The notes under the pieces: generated by a model
The model's database searches: none
What the model was told of the DNA's origin: nothing
What the model saw: only the letters and a program-made list of their open reading frames with translations
Part shown: piece by piece, positions 27,701 through 34,290 of the stretch
Layout: every line of letters starts with the position of its first letter
Numbering within the stretch: position 1 is the stretch's first letter
NCBI RefSeq assembly: GCF_001642575.1
Contig: NZ_LXNG01000005.1
Span: forward strand, 62,001 to 126,000
Length of the DNA: 64,000 nt
Direction of reading: 5' to 3'
From: Xanthomonas floridensis
GTDB lineage: Bacteria > Pseudomonadota > Gammaproteobacteria > Xanthomonadales > Xanthomonadaceae
Position numbers and translations under genes: made by a program

Positions 27701-28807
27701 ACCCAGTTGGCCAACGCCGATGCCGGCGCTGCCACCGACCCGATGGCCAGCGCCACCGTGGTGGGCAGTGGCGGTACCGACGAACCGGCCGCCAGCGACG
27801 CCGCGGCAGCAGTCACCGAGGCAGAGCCGTTCGATCCGCGCTTTGCCGGCAACCGCTTCGGCGTGGTGATGCACGACGTGTTCGAGCGTTGCGACTTCGC
27901 CGCCTGGCAACACTGGCGCCCCGGCGCCCCGGCGCCCGACGGTCAGGTCGCCCCGATCATCGAAGCCCTGCAACGCGGCGGCTACGCACAGGACGAGCTC
28001 GATGACGGCCTGCGCATGCTCACTGCGCTGATCGGCAACACCCTCACCGTGACCCTGCCCGAAGGCACCCCCCTGGCGGCCGTGCCCGAGCCGCAGCGCC
28101 GCAACGAAATGGAATTCCACTTCGCCATGCAGCCCACCCGCGTGGACGCGCTGCTGGCGCTGTTGCACCGCTTCGAGGTGGTCGGCGACCGCCAGGCCTT
28201 CGGTGCACGCCAGCGCCTGGAAGGCCTGATGACCGGCCTGATCGATCTCACCTACACCGTGGCCGGCCGCTGGTACGTGCTGGACTACAAATCCAACCGC
28301 CTGCCCAGCTACGACGCCGACACCCTGGCCCGTGCCATGGCGCATAGCGAATACACCCTGCAGGCGTTGATCTACACCGTGGCGCTGCACCGCTGGCTGC
28401 GCTTCCGCCTGGGCGAGGCCTACGACTACGCCCGCGACTTCGGCGGCGTGCGCTACCTGTTCTGCCGCGGCCTGGACGCCACCCGCAACCCCGCAGCCGA
28501 CTCCAGCGCCATCCTCGGTTCCAACTCCAACTCCAACTCCAACTCCAGCCCCGTCTCCGGTTTCGACCCCGCCAGCGACGCCATGTCCGACACGCCGGCA
28601 CCCAATACGCCTGTGCCTGGCATCCACGCCTGGCGCTTCGACCCGGCGCTGGTCCAAGCCCTGGACGCCCTGTTTGCCGGCAATCCCACGCAGCCCCTGT
28701 CCAGCGACGCAGCAGAGCCCCATTCCCCCGACGGGCAAGCGCCCCTCTCCCCCCGGGAGAGGGGGTGGGGTGAGGGTACGTCCGCAGCCGAAGCATCCAA
28801 GCCATGA
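24707..28807 (+). CDS. recB: exodeoxyribonuclease V beta subunit RecB, with repeat-derived insertions
   Basis: 1366 residues versus ~1180 in E. coli. 3'-5' helicase plus nuclease. Walker A EASAGTGKTFTL (~22-33), motif II ALVDEFQDTDDRQW, motif III GDPKQAIYGFRGGD, motif IV SHNFRSRPG, motif V LHKSKGLEYPLVFLP, motif VI LLYVGLTRAEHALW; nuclease residues are intact in GLIDLTYT...YVLDYKSNRL. The excess length is in low-complexity pieces: an Ala/Pro/Thr-rich ~60-residue insert after RERLVLAATL, a Ser-Asn run from four TCCAAC hexamers (28520-28543) followed by a Pro/Asp/Ser-rich loop, and a C-terminal extension after LDALFAG that translates a REP-like element (PLSPRERGWGEG). The stop overlaps the ATG of a repeat-built reading frame. 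Confidence 0.93.
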   Translation: MSAPTVTDPYLQLPLDGVRLIEASAGTGKTFTLATLFTRLVVERGLRIGQILAVTFTEAATQELRRRIRERLVLAATLVPDAPSPVVAAARAVTEPAATLATDAAPSAGTASAANEPAPTQVRDAAPRSAAAAVPATALAGDPSQLRAQEHPAPHEQDAPDVLLTRAILTTHLAAGTETPAALRRRLQQAVEEIDLAAVFTIHGFCARVLREHALESGQAFAAPQLLANDRELLGEVAADLWRQRAADAVMAEDLIALWSGGPPALATDLRALLRHTTLLPAVCADSDDAAALLQAVHAASHALAAAFQTHGTAFFETLMAAIDGGVLSKVSYKPEWLTALWHWFEAFAAAPSQDSTPHPKLVKLTAAELAAGTNKKFVDRTPASPMSHEIDGYLTALARVEQWRTRRRIRLLHALREDAIARLALLKRQRRVQTYDDLVDGVAHALEGPQAEALVQRLRAQYAIALVDEFQDTDDRQWAIFSNVFGNGALARAAGFAPSLFLIGDPKQAIYGFRGGDVRTYLAAAVSAELAPPLSHNFRSRPGVLAAIDALYAQAGYSDAFLTDGIAFHPVQPGTKRLDTDLRRAGATAPALTLWRAPEPPLPAKGKPKPWSAGRARELATAACVAAIRGWLAAGRDGTATINAHPVQAGDIAVLVRSHGEATRIQQALGAVGIPAVAAGKQSLFATDEALELLALLQALLDPGDDSRLRAALATVLIGQDAIAIATLEHDGERHRHWQQQALDWRERWQRGGPLALIGELGAAHGQRLLALVDGERRLTNYLQLAELLQEADARALGPHGLVDWLARRIANADDNDEAQQLRLESDARRVQIVTLHKSKGLEYPLVFLPYIGIGRGDKGAGRHCVVHAPETGRQLHWNVSKWSRDKEDPAWSAAEAAWKQEQRAEDARLLYVGLTRAEHALWIASGSFHQQERTPLAGMLRALDALQGAAGEGVVVVDTATPPAELPRLPPPPEAQVPPARIPQRHIAPEWWVYSFTQLANADAGAATDPMASATVVGSGGTDEPAASDAAAAVTEAEPFDPRFAGNRFGVVMHDVFERCDFAAWQHWRPGAPAPDGQVAPIIEALQRGGYAQDELDDGLRMLTALIGNTLTVTLPEGTPLAAVPEPQRRNEMEFHFAMQPTRVDALLALLHRFEVVGDRQAFGARQRLEGLMTGLIDLTYTVAGRWYVLDYKSNRLPSYDADTLARAMAHSEYTLQALIYTVALHRWLRFRLGEAYDYARDFGGVRYLFCRGLDATRNPAADSSAILGSNSNSNSNSSPVSGFDPASDAMSDTPAPNTPVPGIHAWRFDPALVQALDALFAGNPTQPLSSDAAEPHSPDGQAPLSPRERGWGEGTSAAEASKP
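28520..28543 (+). repeat. four copies of TCCAAC in recB
   Basis: Perfect hexanucleotide tandem repeat encoding alternating Ser-Asn in a loop near the RecB C-terminus. Copy-number change would keep the frame, so it can vary length without switching the gene off. Confidence 0.9.
28742..28780. repeat. REP-like hairpin element inside the 3' end of recB
   Basis: CCCCTCTCCCCCCGGGAGAG followed by a GGGGTGAGGG tail. Same core as the elements at 29797, 30577, 60041 and 60133. Translated as the C-terminal extension of RecB. Confidence 0.85.
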
Positions 28808-29327
28808 CCCACCAGAACGCACGCCCGATCAGCCCTGCGCGCGAGCCCCTCTCCCCTCGGGGCGAGCAGACACCGCATGCGCACCATGGCGCGCGTGCCT
28901 GGCAGTGTTTGCGCCCCGGCGCGCGGAGCGGGGGTTGGTGTGAGGGCCCGTCCGCCGCCGAAGCATCCATGACCCACCAGAACGCACGCCCGATCAGCGC
29001 TGCGCGCGAGCCTCTCTCCCCTCGGGGCGAGCAGACACCGCTTGCGCACCATGGCGCGCGTGCCTGGCAGTGTTTGCGCCCCGCCGCGCGCCCCGGGGCG
29101 CGGAGCGCGGGTTGGGGTGAGGGCCCGTCCGCCCACCAGGCATCCATGATCCACCAGAACGCACGCCCGATCAGCCCTGCGCGCGAGCCCCTCTTCCCTC
29201 GGGGCGAGCAGACACCGCATGCGCACCATGGCGCGCGTGCCTGGCAGTGTTTGCGCCCCGCCGCGCGCCCCGGAGCGCGGAGCGCGGGTTGGGGTGAGGG
29301 CCCGTCCGCCCGCCAGGCATCCCCCCC
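28804..29327. repeat. three tandem imperfect repeats (165, 177 and 182 bp) between recB and recD
   Basis: Unit starts at 28804, 28969 and 29146 share ATGA(C/T)CCACCAGAACGCACG. Each unit includes CCTCTCCCCTCGGGGCGAGC-type hairpin sequence and a tail GGTGAGGGCCCGTCC plus GCATCC before the next ATG. The shorter first unit lacks 12 bases of GC-rich sequence around CGCCCCGGGGCGCGGAGCG. The recB tail at 28770-28803 is a partial additional copy, and the recD start itself resembles the unit start (ATGAATCACCCAAAC). Confidence 0.93.
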
Positions 29328-29331
29328 ATGA
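28804..29331 (+). CDS. repeat-built reading frame between recB and recD (175 aa), doubtful protein
   Basis: An uninterrupted frame made entirely of three imperfect DNA repeats; each begins MTHQNARPIS or MIHQNARPIS and ends near GWGEGPSA. Its ATG overlaps the recB stop (ATGA at 28804) and its stop overlaps the recD start (ATGA at 29328), so ribosomes could in principle pass from recB through this frame to recD. No domain, signal or membrane segment is seen, and the residue mix (Ala/Arg/Pro/Gly) follows the repeat. It may act only as a translated spacer keeping recD coupled. Confidence 0.4.
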   Translation: MTHQNARPISPAREPLSPRGEQTPHAHHGARAWQCLRPGARSGGWCEGPSAAEASMTHQNARPISAAREPLSPRGEQTPLAHHGARAWQCLRPAARPGARSAGWGEGPSAHQASMIHQNARPISPAREPLFPRGEQTPHAHHGARAWQCLRPAARPGARSAGWGEGPSARQASPP

Positions 29332-31991
29332 ATCACCCAAACCTCTTCAGCGCGCTCATCAAAGCCGAGGCCGTGCGCACGCTGGACCTGGCCTTCGCCC
29401 AAAGCCTGCAACGCTTGGCCCCTGAGACCGACGCCCTGGTCCTGGCCGGTGCCGCCCTCGCGTCCCTGGCGGTCACCAGCGGCCACGCCGGGCTGGACCC
29501 GGCGCGCGCCAGCATGCTGCTGGACCAACGCGACGGCCCGGCGCCCACCCTGCCGGACCCCGCCGACTGGCAACGCGTGCTCGCCGCCTCGCGCTGGGTC
29601 GACCAACCCGCGCCCGACCAACCTGCCGCCGCCGACTGCCCGCTGGTGCTCGAACACGGCCTGCTCTACCTGCGCCGTTATCGCGAATACGAGCGCCGTC
29701 TGGCGCTGGGCCTGCAACGCATCGCCGCCCAGTCGCCGCCGCCCGTCGACGCCGCCACGCTGGCACCGCTGTTCGCCCAGCTATTCCCCCAGGCTTCCCC
29801 TCTCCCCCCGGGAGAGGGTGCCCGAAGGGCGGGTGATGGGACGGACCTGCCCGAGCCATCCGTCTACCAGGAAGCGACGGGCCTGCCCGAGCCATCCGCC
29901 TACCAGGAAGCGACGGGCCTACCCAAGCCATCCGTCTACCAGGAAGCGACGGGCCTACCCAAGCCATCCGTCTACCAGGAAGCGACGGGCCTACCCAAGC
30001 CATCCGTCTACCAGGAAGCGACGGGTCTACCCGAGCCACCCGTCTACCAGGAAGCGACGGGTCTACCCGAGCCATCCGTCTACCAGGAAGCGACGGGTCT
30101 ACCCGAGCCATCCGTCTACCAGGAAGGGGCGGGCCTGCCCAAGCCATCCCACCACCAGGACGGCACGAACCCATCCGCTCCGGGCCACTCCCCAGACCGC
30201 CAGGCCCAGGCCGCCGCCCTGGCCTTGCGCCGCACCCTGCTGCTGATCACCGGTGGCCCCGGCACCGGCAAGACCACCACCATCGCGCGCCTGCTGCTGT
30301 TGCGCATCGCGCAAGCGCACGCATCCGACACCCCGGCCCCACGCATCGCCCTGGCCGCGCCCACCGGCCGCGCCGCCGAGCGCATGGCCGAAAGCCTGCG
30401 CGCCGCGGTTGCGCGCGCCATCGCCGATGGCATCCAGCTCCCAACCACTCACACTGCCGGGCAAGCGAAGCAGTCACCGAACCCCGCGGTTGCCCCTCTC
30501 CGTCAAGCGACAGAGCCAGCAGATCCCGGCACGTCCCCCCACCCGCGAGCGACAGACCCAGCAAGCCCCGCCGTTTCCCCTCTCCCGCAAGCGGGAGAGG
30601 GTGCCCGAAGGGCGGGTGAGGGCCAGCCGCCCACCTGGGAATCCCTCCTCCCCACCAGCGCCAGCACCCTGCATCGCCTGCTCGGTGTCCTCCCGGATTC
30701 GCCGCAGTTCCGCCACACCGCCGACAACCCGCTGCCATTCGACCTGATCGTCGTCGACGAAGCCTCCATGGTCGACCTGCCGCTGATGTGCAAGCTGGTC
30801 GAAGCCGTGGCCGACGGCACCCAGCTGATCCTGCTCGGCGACGCCGACCAGCTGCCCTCGGTGGAAGCCGGCGACGTGCTCGCCGCCATCCTGCAGGCGG
30901 CCGGCCCCGGCGATGCGCTGCAGCCGGATGACGCCCACGCCCTGCAACCGCTGCTCGGCAACCCGCCCGCTGCCACCACGCCCACCGCCACCCATCGCGG
31001 CGGCCTGGCCGGCCACCGCGTGCACCTGCTGCGCGGCTACCGGCAGGCGCACGACTTTGCACTCGCCCCGTTGGCCGACGCCATCCGTGCCGGCGATGCC
31101 GACACCACCCTGGCCCTGCTGCGCAGCGGCGAACTGGCCGGCGTGCACTTCCACGAAGACGGCGAAGACCCGCTCACCCTGGGCCGCGACGCACTGCTCG
31201 CGCACTGGCGCGCGCTGGCCGACGCGCAGGACCCGGCCGCCGCCCTGCGCGATGCGGCGCGCCTGCGCCTGCTCACCGCCGTGCGCGCCGGCCCGCAGGG
31301 CGCGCGCGGCCTCAACGCCCGTATCGAACAACTGCTGGCCGACACCGGCTCCGGCGCCCGCCGCCTCGGCAGCGCCTCGCCGTGGTTCCAGGGACGCCTG
31401 CTGCTGATCACCGAAAACAGCTACCGCCACGGCCTGTTCAATGGCGACGTCGGCATCTGTTTGCGCAGCGAAGCGAGTCCATTCTCGGGGCGCAGCGAAG
31501 CGAGTCGCTCTCCCGCGCGCAGCGACGAAACCCCGTCTTCAGGACCAAGCCAGTCCGGCGACATCGCAAATCGCGACGGCCCCACCGCCGACCGCCGTGC
31601 CCAAGGCCCGTTGGTCGCCTGGTTCGAAGGCGACGGCGACGGCCAGGTGCGCGGCTTCCACCCCGCCGCACTGCCCGCGCACGAAAGCGCCTTCGCCATG
31701 ACCGTGCACAAGGCCCAGGGCAGCGAATTCGACACCGTCTGGCTGCAGCTGCCCACCCGCGCCGCCCGCGTGCTCAGCCGCGAACTGCTCTACACCGGCA
31801 TCACCCGCGCCCGCCGCGCCCTGCACCTGGCCGGCAGCGAAGCGGTCATCCGCAGCGCGCTGGCCCGGCACGCCGCGCGCATCTCGGGTCTGGCGTGGCG
31901 GTTGGGTGGCGAACAAGTACGGCCTGCTGCTGAAATCGCACAGGATTTGCCAGAGGCACCGGTTGCACCAATGCAAGGCTCGTTATTCTGA
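29328..31991 (+). CDS. recD: exodeoxyribonuclease V alpha subunit RecD, with three large in-frame insertions
   Basis: 887 residues versus ~608 in E. coli. 5'-3' helicase of the SF1B group. Core motifs are intact: Walker A ITGGPGTGKTTT (~307-318), DLIVVDEASMVDLPLM (~474), GDADQLPSVEAGDVL, LLRGYRQ, ARGLNARIEQLL, and MTVHKAQGSEFDTVWL with TGITRARRAL at the end. Insert 1 (residues ~157-290) is a REP element plus nine 12-residue repeats; insert 2 (~370-440) contains a second REP element (SPLPQAGEGARRAGEG); insert 3 (~706-755) holds a duplicated CGCAGCGAAGCGAGTC. All three fall between conserved motifs, which argues the protein is still functional. Start ATG 29328 overlaps the preceding stop. Confidence 0.92.
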   Translation: MNHPNLFSALIKAEAVRTLDLAFAQSLQRLAPETDALVLAGAALASLAVTSGHAGLDPARASMLLDQRDGPAPTLPDPADWQRVLAASRWVDQPAPDQPAAADCPLVLEHGLLYLRRYREYERRLALGLQRIAAQSPPPVDAATLAPLFAQLFPQASPLPPGEGARRAGDGTDLPEPSVYQEATGLPEPSAYQEATGLPKPSVYQEATGLPKPSVYQEATGLPKPSVYQEATGLPEPPVYQEATGLPEPSVYQEATGLPEPSVYQEGAGLPKPSHHQDGTNPSAPGHSPDRQAQAAALALRRTLLLITGGPGTGKTTTIARLLLLRIAQAHASDTPAPRIALAAPTGRAAERMAESLRAAVARAIADGIQLPTTHTAGQAKQSPNPAVAPLRQATEPADPGTSPHPRATDPASPAVSPLPQAGEGARRAGEGQPPTWESLLPTSASTLHRLLGVLPDSPQFRHTADNPLPFDLIVVDEASMVDLPLMCKLVEAVADGTQLILLGDADQLPSVEAGDVLAAILQAAGPGDALQPDDAHALQPLLGNPPAATTPTATHRGGLAGHRVHLLRGYRQAHDFALAPLADAIRAGDADTTLALLRSGELAGVHFHEDGEDPLTLGRDALLAHWRALADAQDPAAALRDAARLRLLTAVRAGPQGARGLNARIEQLLADTGSGARRLGSASPWFQGRLLLITENSYRHGLFNGDVGICLRSEASPFSGRSEASRSPARSDETPSSGPSQSGDIANRDGPTADRRAQGPLVAWFEGDGDGQVRGFHPAALPAHESAFAMTVHKAQGSEFDTVWLQLPTRAARVLSRELLYTGITRARRALHLAGSEAVIRSALARHAARISGLAWRLGGEQVRPAAEIAQDLPEAPVAPMQGSLF
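29797..29840. repeat. REP-like element inside recD (insert 1)
   Basis: CCCCTCTCCCCCCGGGAGAG stem followed by GGTGCCCGAAGGGCGGGTGA tail. Read in frame as SPLPPGEGARRAGDG. Confidence 0.9.
29844..30167 (+). repeat. nine tandem 36-bp units in recD encoding GLPxPSVYQEAT
   Basis: Contiguous units with no spacers, encoding a 12-residue repeat: GLP(E/K)P(S/P)(V/A)YQEAT with the first starting DLPEPS and the last degenerate (GLPKPSHHQDGT). Period is exactly 36 in all nine, so the recD frame is kept. Third-position differences and amino-acid changes are few, pointing to recent expansion. Confidence 0.96.
30577..30622. repeat. REP-like element inside recD (insert 2)
   Basis: CCCCTCTCCCGCAAGCGGGA stem with the GGTGCCCGAAGGGCGGGTGA tail, the cleanest copy of the family in this window. 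Read in frame as SPLPQAGEGARRAGEG. Confidence 0.92.
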
Positions 31992-32015
31992 TGACATCAC
32001 GCGCTTGGAGATCGC

Positions 32016-33074
32016 ATGAACACTGATGACAAGGATGCCCCTGCTTCCGAGCTGATCCTGTACCGCAGCGAGGATGCACAGACGCGCATCCAGGTGCGGT
32101 TGGAAGGCGACTCGGTCTGGTTGACGCAGCGGCAACTCTCCGAGCTGTTCCAGGTCTCCGTGCCGACGATTAACGAACATCTATCCGGTATCTTCGCCGA
32201 GGGTGAACTTGAAACTGAACGAACTATTCGGAAAATCCGAATAGTTCAAACCGAAGGTGAGCGCAATGTCCGCAGGATGGTGGATCACTACCATCTCGAT
32301 GTGGTTCTCGCGGTGGGCTACCGCGTTCGCTCCTCGCGTGGCACCCAATTCCGGCAATGGGCGACCGAGCGCTTGTCAGGCTATCTGGTCAAAGGCTTCG
32401 CCATCGATGACGAACGCCTCAAGCGCGGCCCCGATGACGGCTACTTTGAAGATCTGCTCAGCAAGATTCGCGACATCCGCTCCTCGGAGAAGATGTTCTG
32501 GCGCAAGGTGCTGGAGATCTACGCCACCAGCGTCGACTACGACGCCTCGGCCGAGGCCAGCCAGCGCTTTTTCACCACCGTGCAGAACAAGATGCATTGG
32601 GCTGCGCACGGGCACACCGCCGCCGAGCTGATCATGGAGCGCGCCGACGCAGGCAAACCGCATAGCGGGATGACCAATTGGGTTAGCGCTGCGCCGCGGG
32701 CATCCGACGCCACGATCGCCAAAAGCTATCTAAATCCTGACGAGCTGGACGCACTGAATCGCACCGTCACTGCCTATCTCGAATTTGCGGAGCTTCAAGC
32801 GCTGAATCGCAAGCCCATGACCATGGCCAACTGGATCGCCAAGCTGGACGACTTTTTGCGGCTAAGCGACCGAGAGGTGCTCACCCACGCGGGCCGGGTC
32901 AGCCGTGAGCAGGCGCTGGAATTTGGCAAGGCTGAGTTTGCACGCCACAAGCAGCAGAAGCTGGCCGAGCCCTCAGCGGTCGAACGCGATTTCGACGCCG
33001 CTACGCGAGATTTGAAAAAGATGGCACGTGCGCGGGGCAGTGGCGCAGCTGGCAAGAAGACCGGAGATGCATAA
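32016..33074 (+). CDS. RhuM family protein
   Basis: 352 residues. The N-terminal part reads DSVWLTQRQLSELFQVSVPTINEHL, a winged/helix-turn-helix-like DNA-binding element, followed by the RhuM core (IRIVQTEGERNVRRMVDHYHLDVVLAVGYRVRSSRGTQFRQWAT). RhuM was named as a Salmonella pathogenicity-island gene; its biochemical role is not established. The Lys/Arg-rich C-terminus is basic. It begins 24 bases after the recD stop and is followed 48 bases later by a HigA-like gene, so it could be cotranscribed with both. Base composition is a little lower in GC than recBCD, in keeping with horizontal gain. Confidence 0.85.
   Translation: MNTDDKDAPASELILYRSEDAQTRIQVRLEGDSVWLTQRQLSELFQVSVPTINEHLSGIFAEGELETERTIRKIRIVQTEGERNVRRMVDHYHLDVVLAVGYRVRSSRGTQFRQWATERLSGYLVKGFAIDDERLKRGPDDGYFEDLLSKIRDIRSSEKMFWRKVLEIYATSVDYDASAEASQRFFTTVQNKMHWAAHGHTAAELIMERADAGKPHSGMTNWVSAAPRASDATIAKSYLNPDELDALNRTVTAYLEFAELQALNRKPMTMANWIAKLDDFLRLSDREVLTHAGRVSREQALEFGKAEFARHKQQKLAEPSAVERDFDAATRDLKKMARARGSGAAGKKTGDA
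32221..32247. repeat. perfect 11-bp inverted repeat inside the RhuM gene
   Basis: GAACTATTCGG and CCGAATAGTTC separated by AAAAT. It lies in the codons for RTIRKIRIV, a conserved part of the family, so it may be partly fortuitous. Confidence 0.8.
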
Positions 33075-33122
33075 ACCCAGTCCCGGCATTGTCGATTACC
33101 ACTGAGCACAAGGCGTCTGTCC

Positions 33123-33413
33123 ATGACAGTCCTACCCAACATCCACCCTGGCGAAATCCTACTTGAAGAGTTCCTCGAGCCCATGGGCATCAGCCAGAAC
33201 GCACTGGCGCGCGCCACCGGCGTGCCGCCGCGTCGTATCAACGAGATCGTGCTGGGCAAGCGCGGCATCACCGCCGACACCGCCGTGCGCCTGGCTGCAG
33301 CGCTGGGCACGACCGAGCGCTTCTGGCTGGGCCTGCAAGCCGATTACGAGCTGGAACAGGCGCATCGCGCGCTGGGCGATCTGCCATCGCGGATCAAGCG
33401 GCTGGCGGCTTGA
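33123..33413 (+). CDS. HigA family addiction-module antitoxin (XRE HTH)
   Basis: 96 residues with the family start IHPGEILLEEFLEPMGISQNALARATGVPPRRINEIVLGKRGITADTAVRLAAALGTTERFWLGLQ in pieces: HPGEIL, SQNALARA, RINEIV, TERFWLGLQ. HigA antitoxins bind HigB mRNA-cleaving toxins and repress their own operon. The usual upstream higB is not present; the gene before it is RhuM, 48 bases away. It is either an orphan or works with RhuM. Confidence 0.9.
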   Translation: MTVLPNIHPGEILLEEFLEPMGISQNALARATGVPPRRINEIVLGKRGITADTAVRLAAALGTTERFWLGLQADYELEQAHRALGDLPSRIKRLAA

Positions 33414-33603
33414 GGGGAAGGGTGTCTCGCACGTCATGCTGACAACAGAGCACGCCCAGTGACCTGTAAGGCATGTCGATCGCGGAGCAGCGCAGCGTGA
33501 TCGTGCGCAGGCAGGAACGCGCACACTGATGCTTGGTGTCATCCAAAAAAAGCGAGGCCAGGACTGCGCCTGACCTCGTTCGCCGTCTGGCAGGCCGGGC
33601 GGC

Positions 33604-33702
33604 TTACTTGCCCTTCTTTTCCTGCTTGGCCGCGCGCTTTTCCTTCAGCGTCTTGGTCGGCTCTTTCTTCTGGCTCTTCTTCTGGTCCATCCCCTTGCTC
33701 AT
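33604..33702 (-). CDS. 32-residue Lys-rich protein
   Basis: Starts at ATG 33702 with GAGGGTG about three bases upstream. Sequence is almost all charged: begins MSKGMDQKKSQKKEP and ends in AAKQEKKGK. The good ribosome site and codon use suggest it is expressed although very short; longer in-frame versions add sequence with no support. Function unknown; a nucleic-acid-associated or disordered protein is possible. Confidence 0.6.
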   Translation of the reverse strand: MSKGMDQKKSQKKEPTKTLKEKRAAKQEKKGK

Positions 33703-33902
33703 GACACCCTCGTAGTTGCTGGATTGATTGGGCTGGCAGCGCCATGACCCGGCGTGCCTGCGCACTGTACGGCTTGCGCGGGGGGGAAGGGCAGGGGGGA
33801 GAGCGAGACAGGGCGACGGGCGGTGCGTCCGGCCCGGCGTCTGCTCGACGCAGCGTGCGCCGGCAGCCCTCGGCGCGGCCGGCAGTGCTGCAAACGCAAA
33901 AC

Positions 33903-33936
33903 GCCCGCGTGTGATGGTGAGGGTCGGCACGCGGGC
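33903..33936 (-). terminator. terminator hairpin of the truncated lipoprotein copy
   Basis: Stem GCCCGCGTG/CACGCGGGC (33903-33911, 33928-33936); on the minus strand it is followed by GTTTTGCGTTTG. Duplicate of the hairpin at 36138-36171. Confidence 0.7.
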
Positions 33937-33956
33937 GCTGGCGACAGCGGGGGACC

Positions 33957-34090
33957 TTACTTGGCCGTCGGCACGCGCTGGTACTGCTCGCCACCGGTGT
34001 TGAGGTGGCCGTTGGTCGCGTCGATGGCGAAGTTCACCGTCTCGCCATCGTCGGTGACCTGCAGCGCCCCGTCCTTGTAGACCGCCGGGG
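33957..34090 (-). pseudogene. 3' fragment of the small lipoprotein gene at 36190-36522
   Basis: Encodes only the last ~44 residues (YKDGALQVTDDGETVNFAID... to a TAA stop) of the intact gene 2.2 kb to the right, with one extra residue near the end (RVPTAK versus RVPAK). There is no start codon or signal sequence; similarity stops abruptly at ~34090. This is a product of duplication or of recombination that brought in the intervening cassette. Confidence 0.9.
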
Positions 34091-34290
34091 GAGCAGCAAC
34101 AGCCCGATGACTCCGCCGCCTCGGATGGGGTGAGCGCGCTGCATTCTTTCAGCGCCGACTGAAACGTCTGGAGACCGTCAAAAGTTCGAACCTCCCGACA
34201 TGCTGTCGCCGTTGGCGGCAGCGCTTTGGTTCTTCCAGGCGGATATTGCCGTGCTAGATTTCCACGACAGTTCTAGCGCGGGATAGAGAG

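Larger units (their letters stand above)
33890..34090. repeat. direct repeat, left copy (matches 36125-36319)
   Basis: About 200 bases in the same orientation as the right copy. In the coding part (33957-34089) only three substitutions and a 3-base indel separate the copies; the part before it, including the terminator hairpin, is less similar. The copies flank the lipoprotein/effector pair. Confidence 0.92.

Noticed and set aside
28520-28543. Phase-variable on/off switch in recB
   Set aside because: The unit is six bases, so copy change cannot shift the frame.
25514-28822. 1102-residue minus-strand frame opposite recB
   Set aside because: High-GC antisense shadow; recB carries all helicase and nuclease motifs.
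29844-30167. CRISPR array (36-bp repeats)
   Set aside because: Units are contiguous with no spacers, lie in the recD frame, and no cas genes are present.
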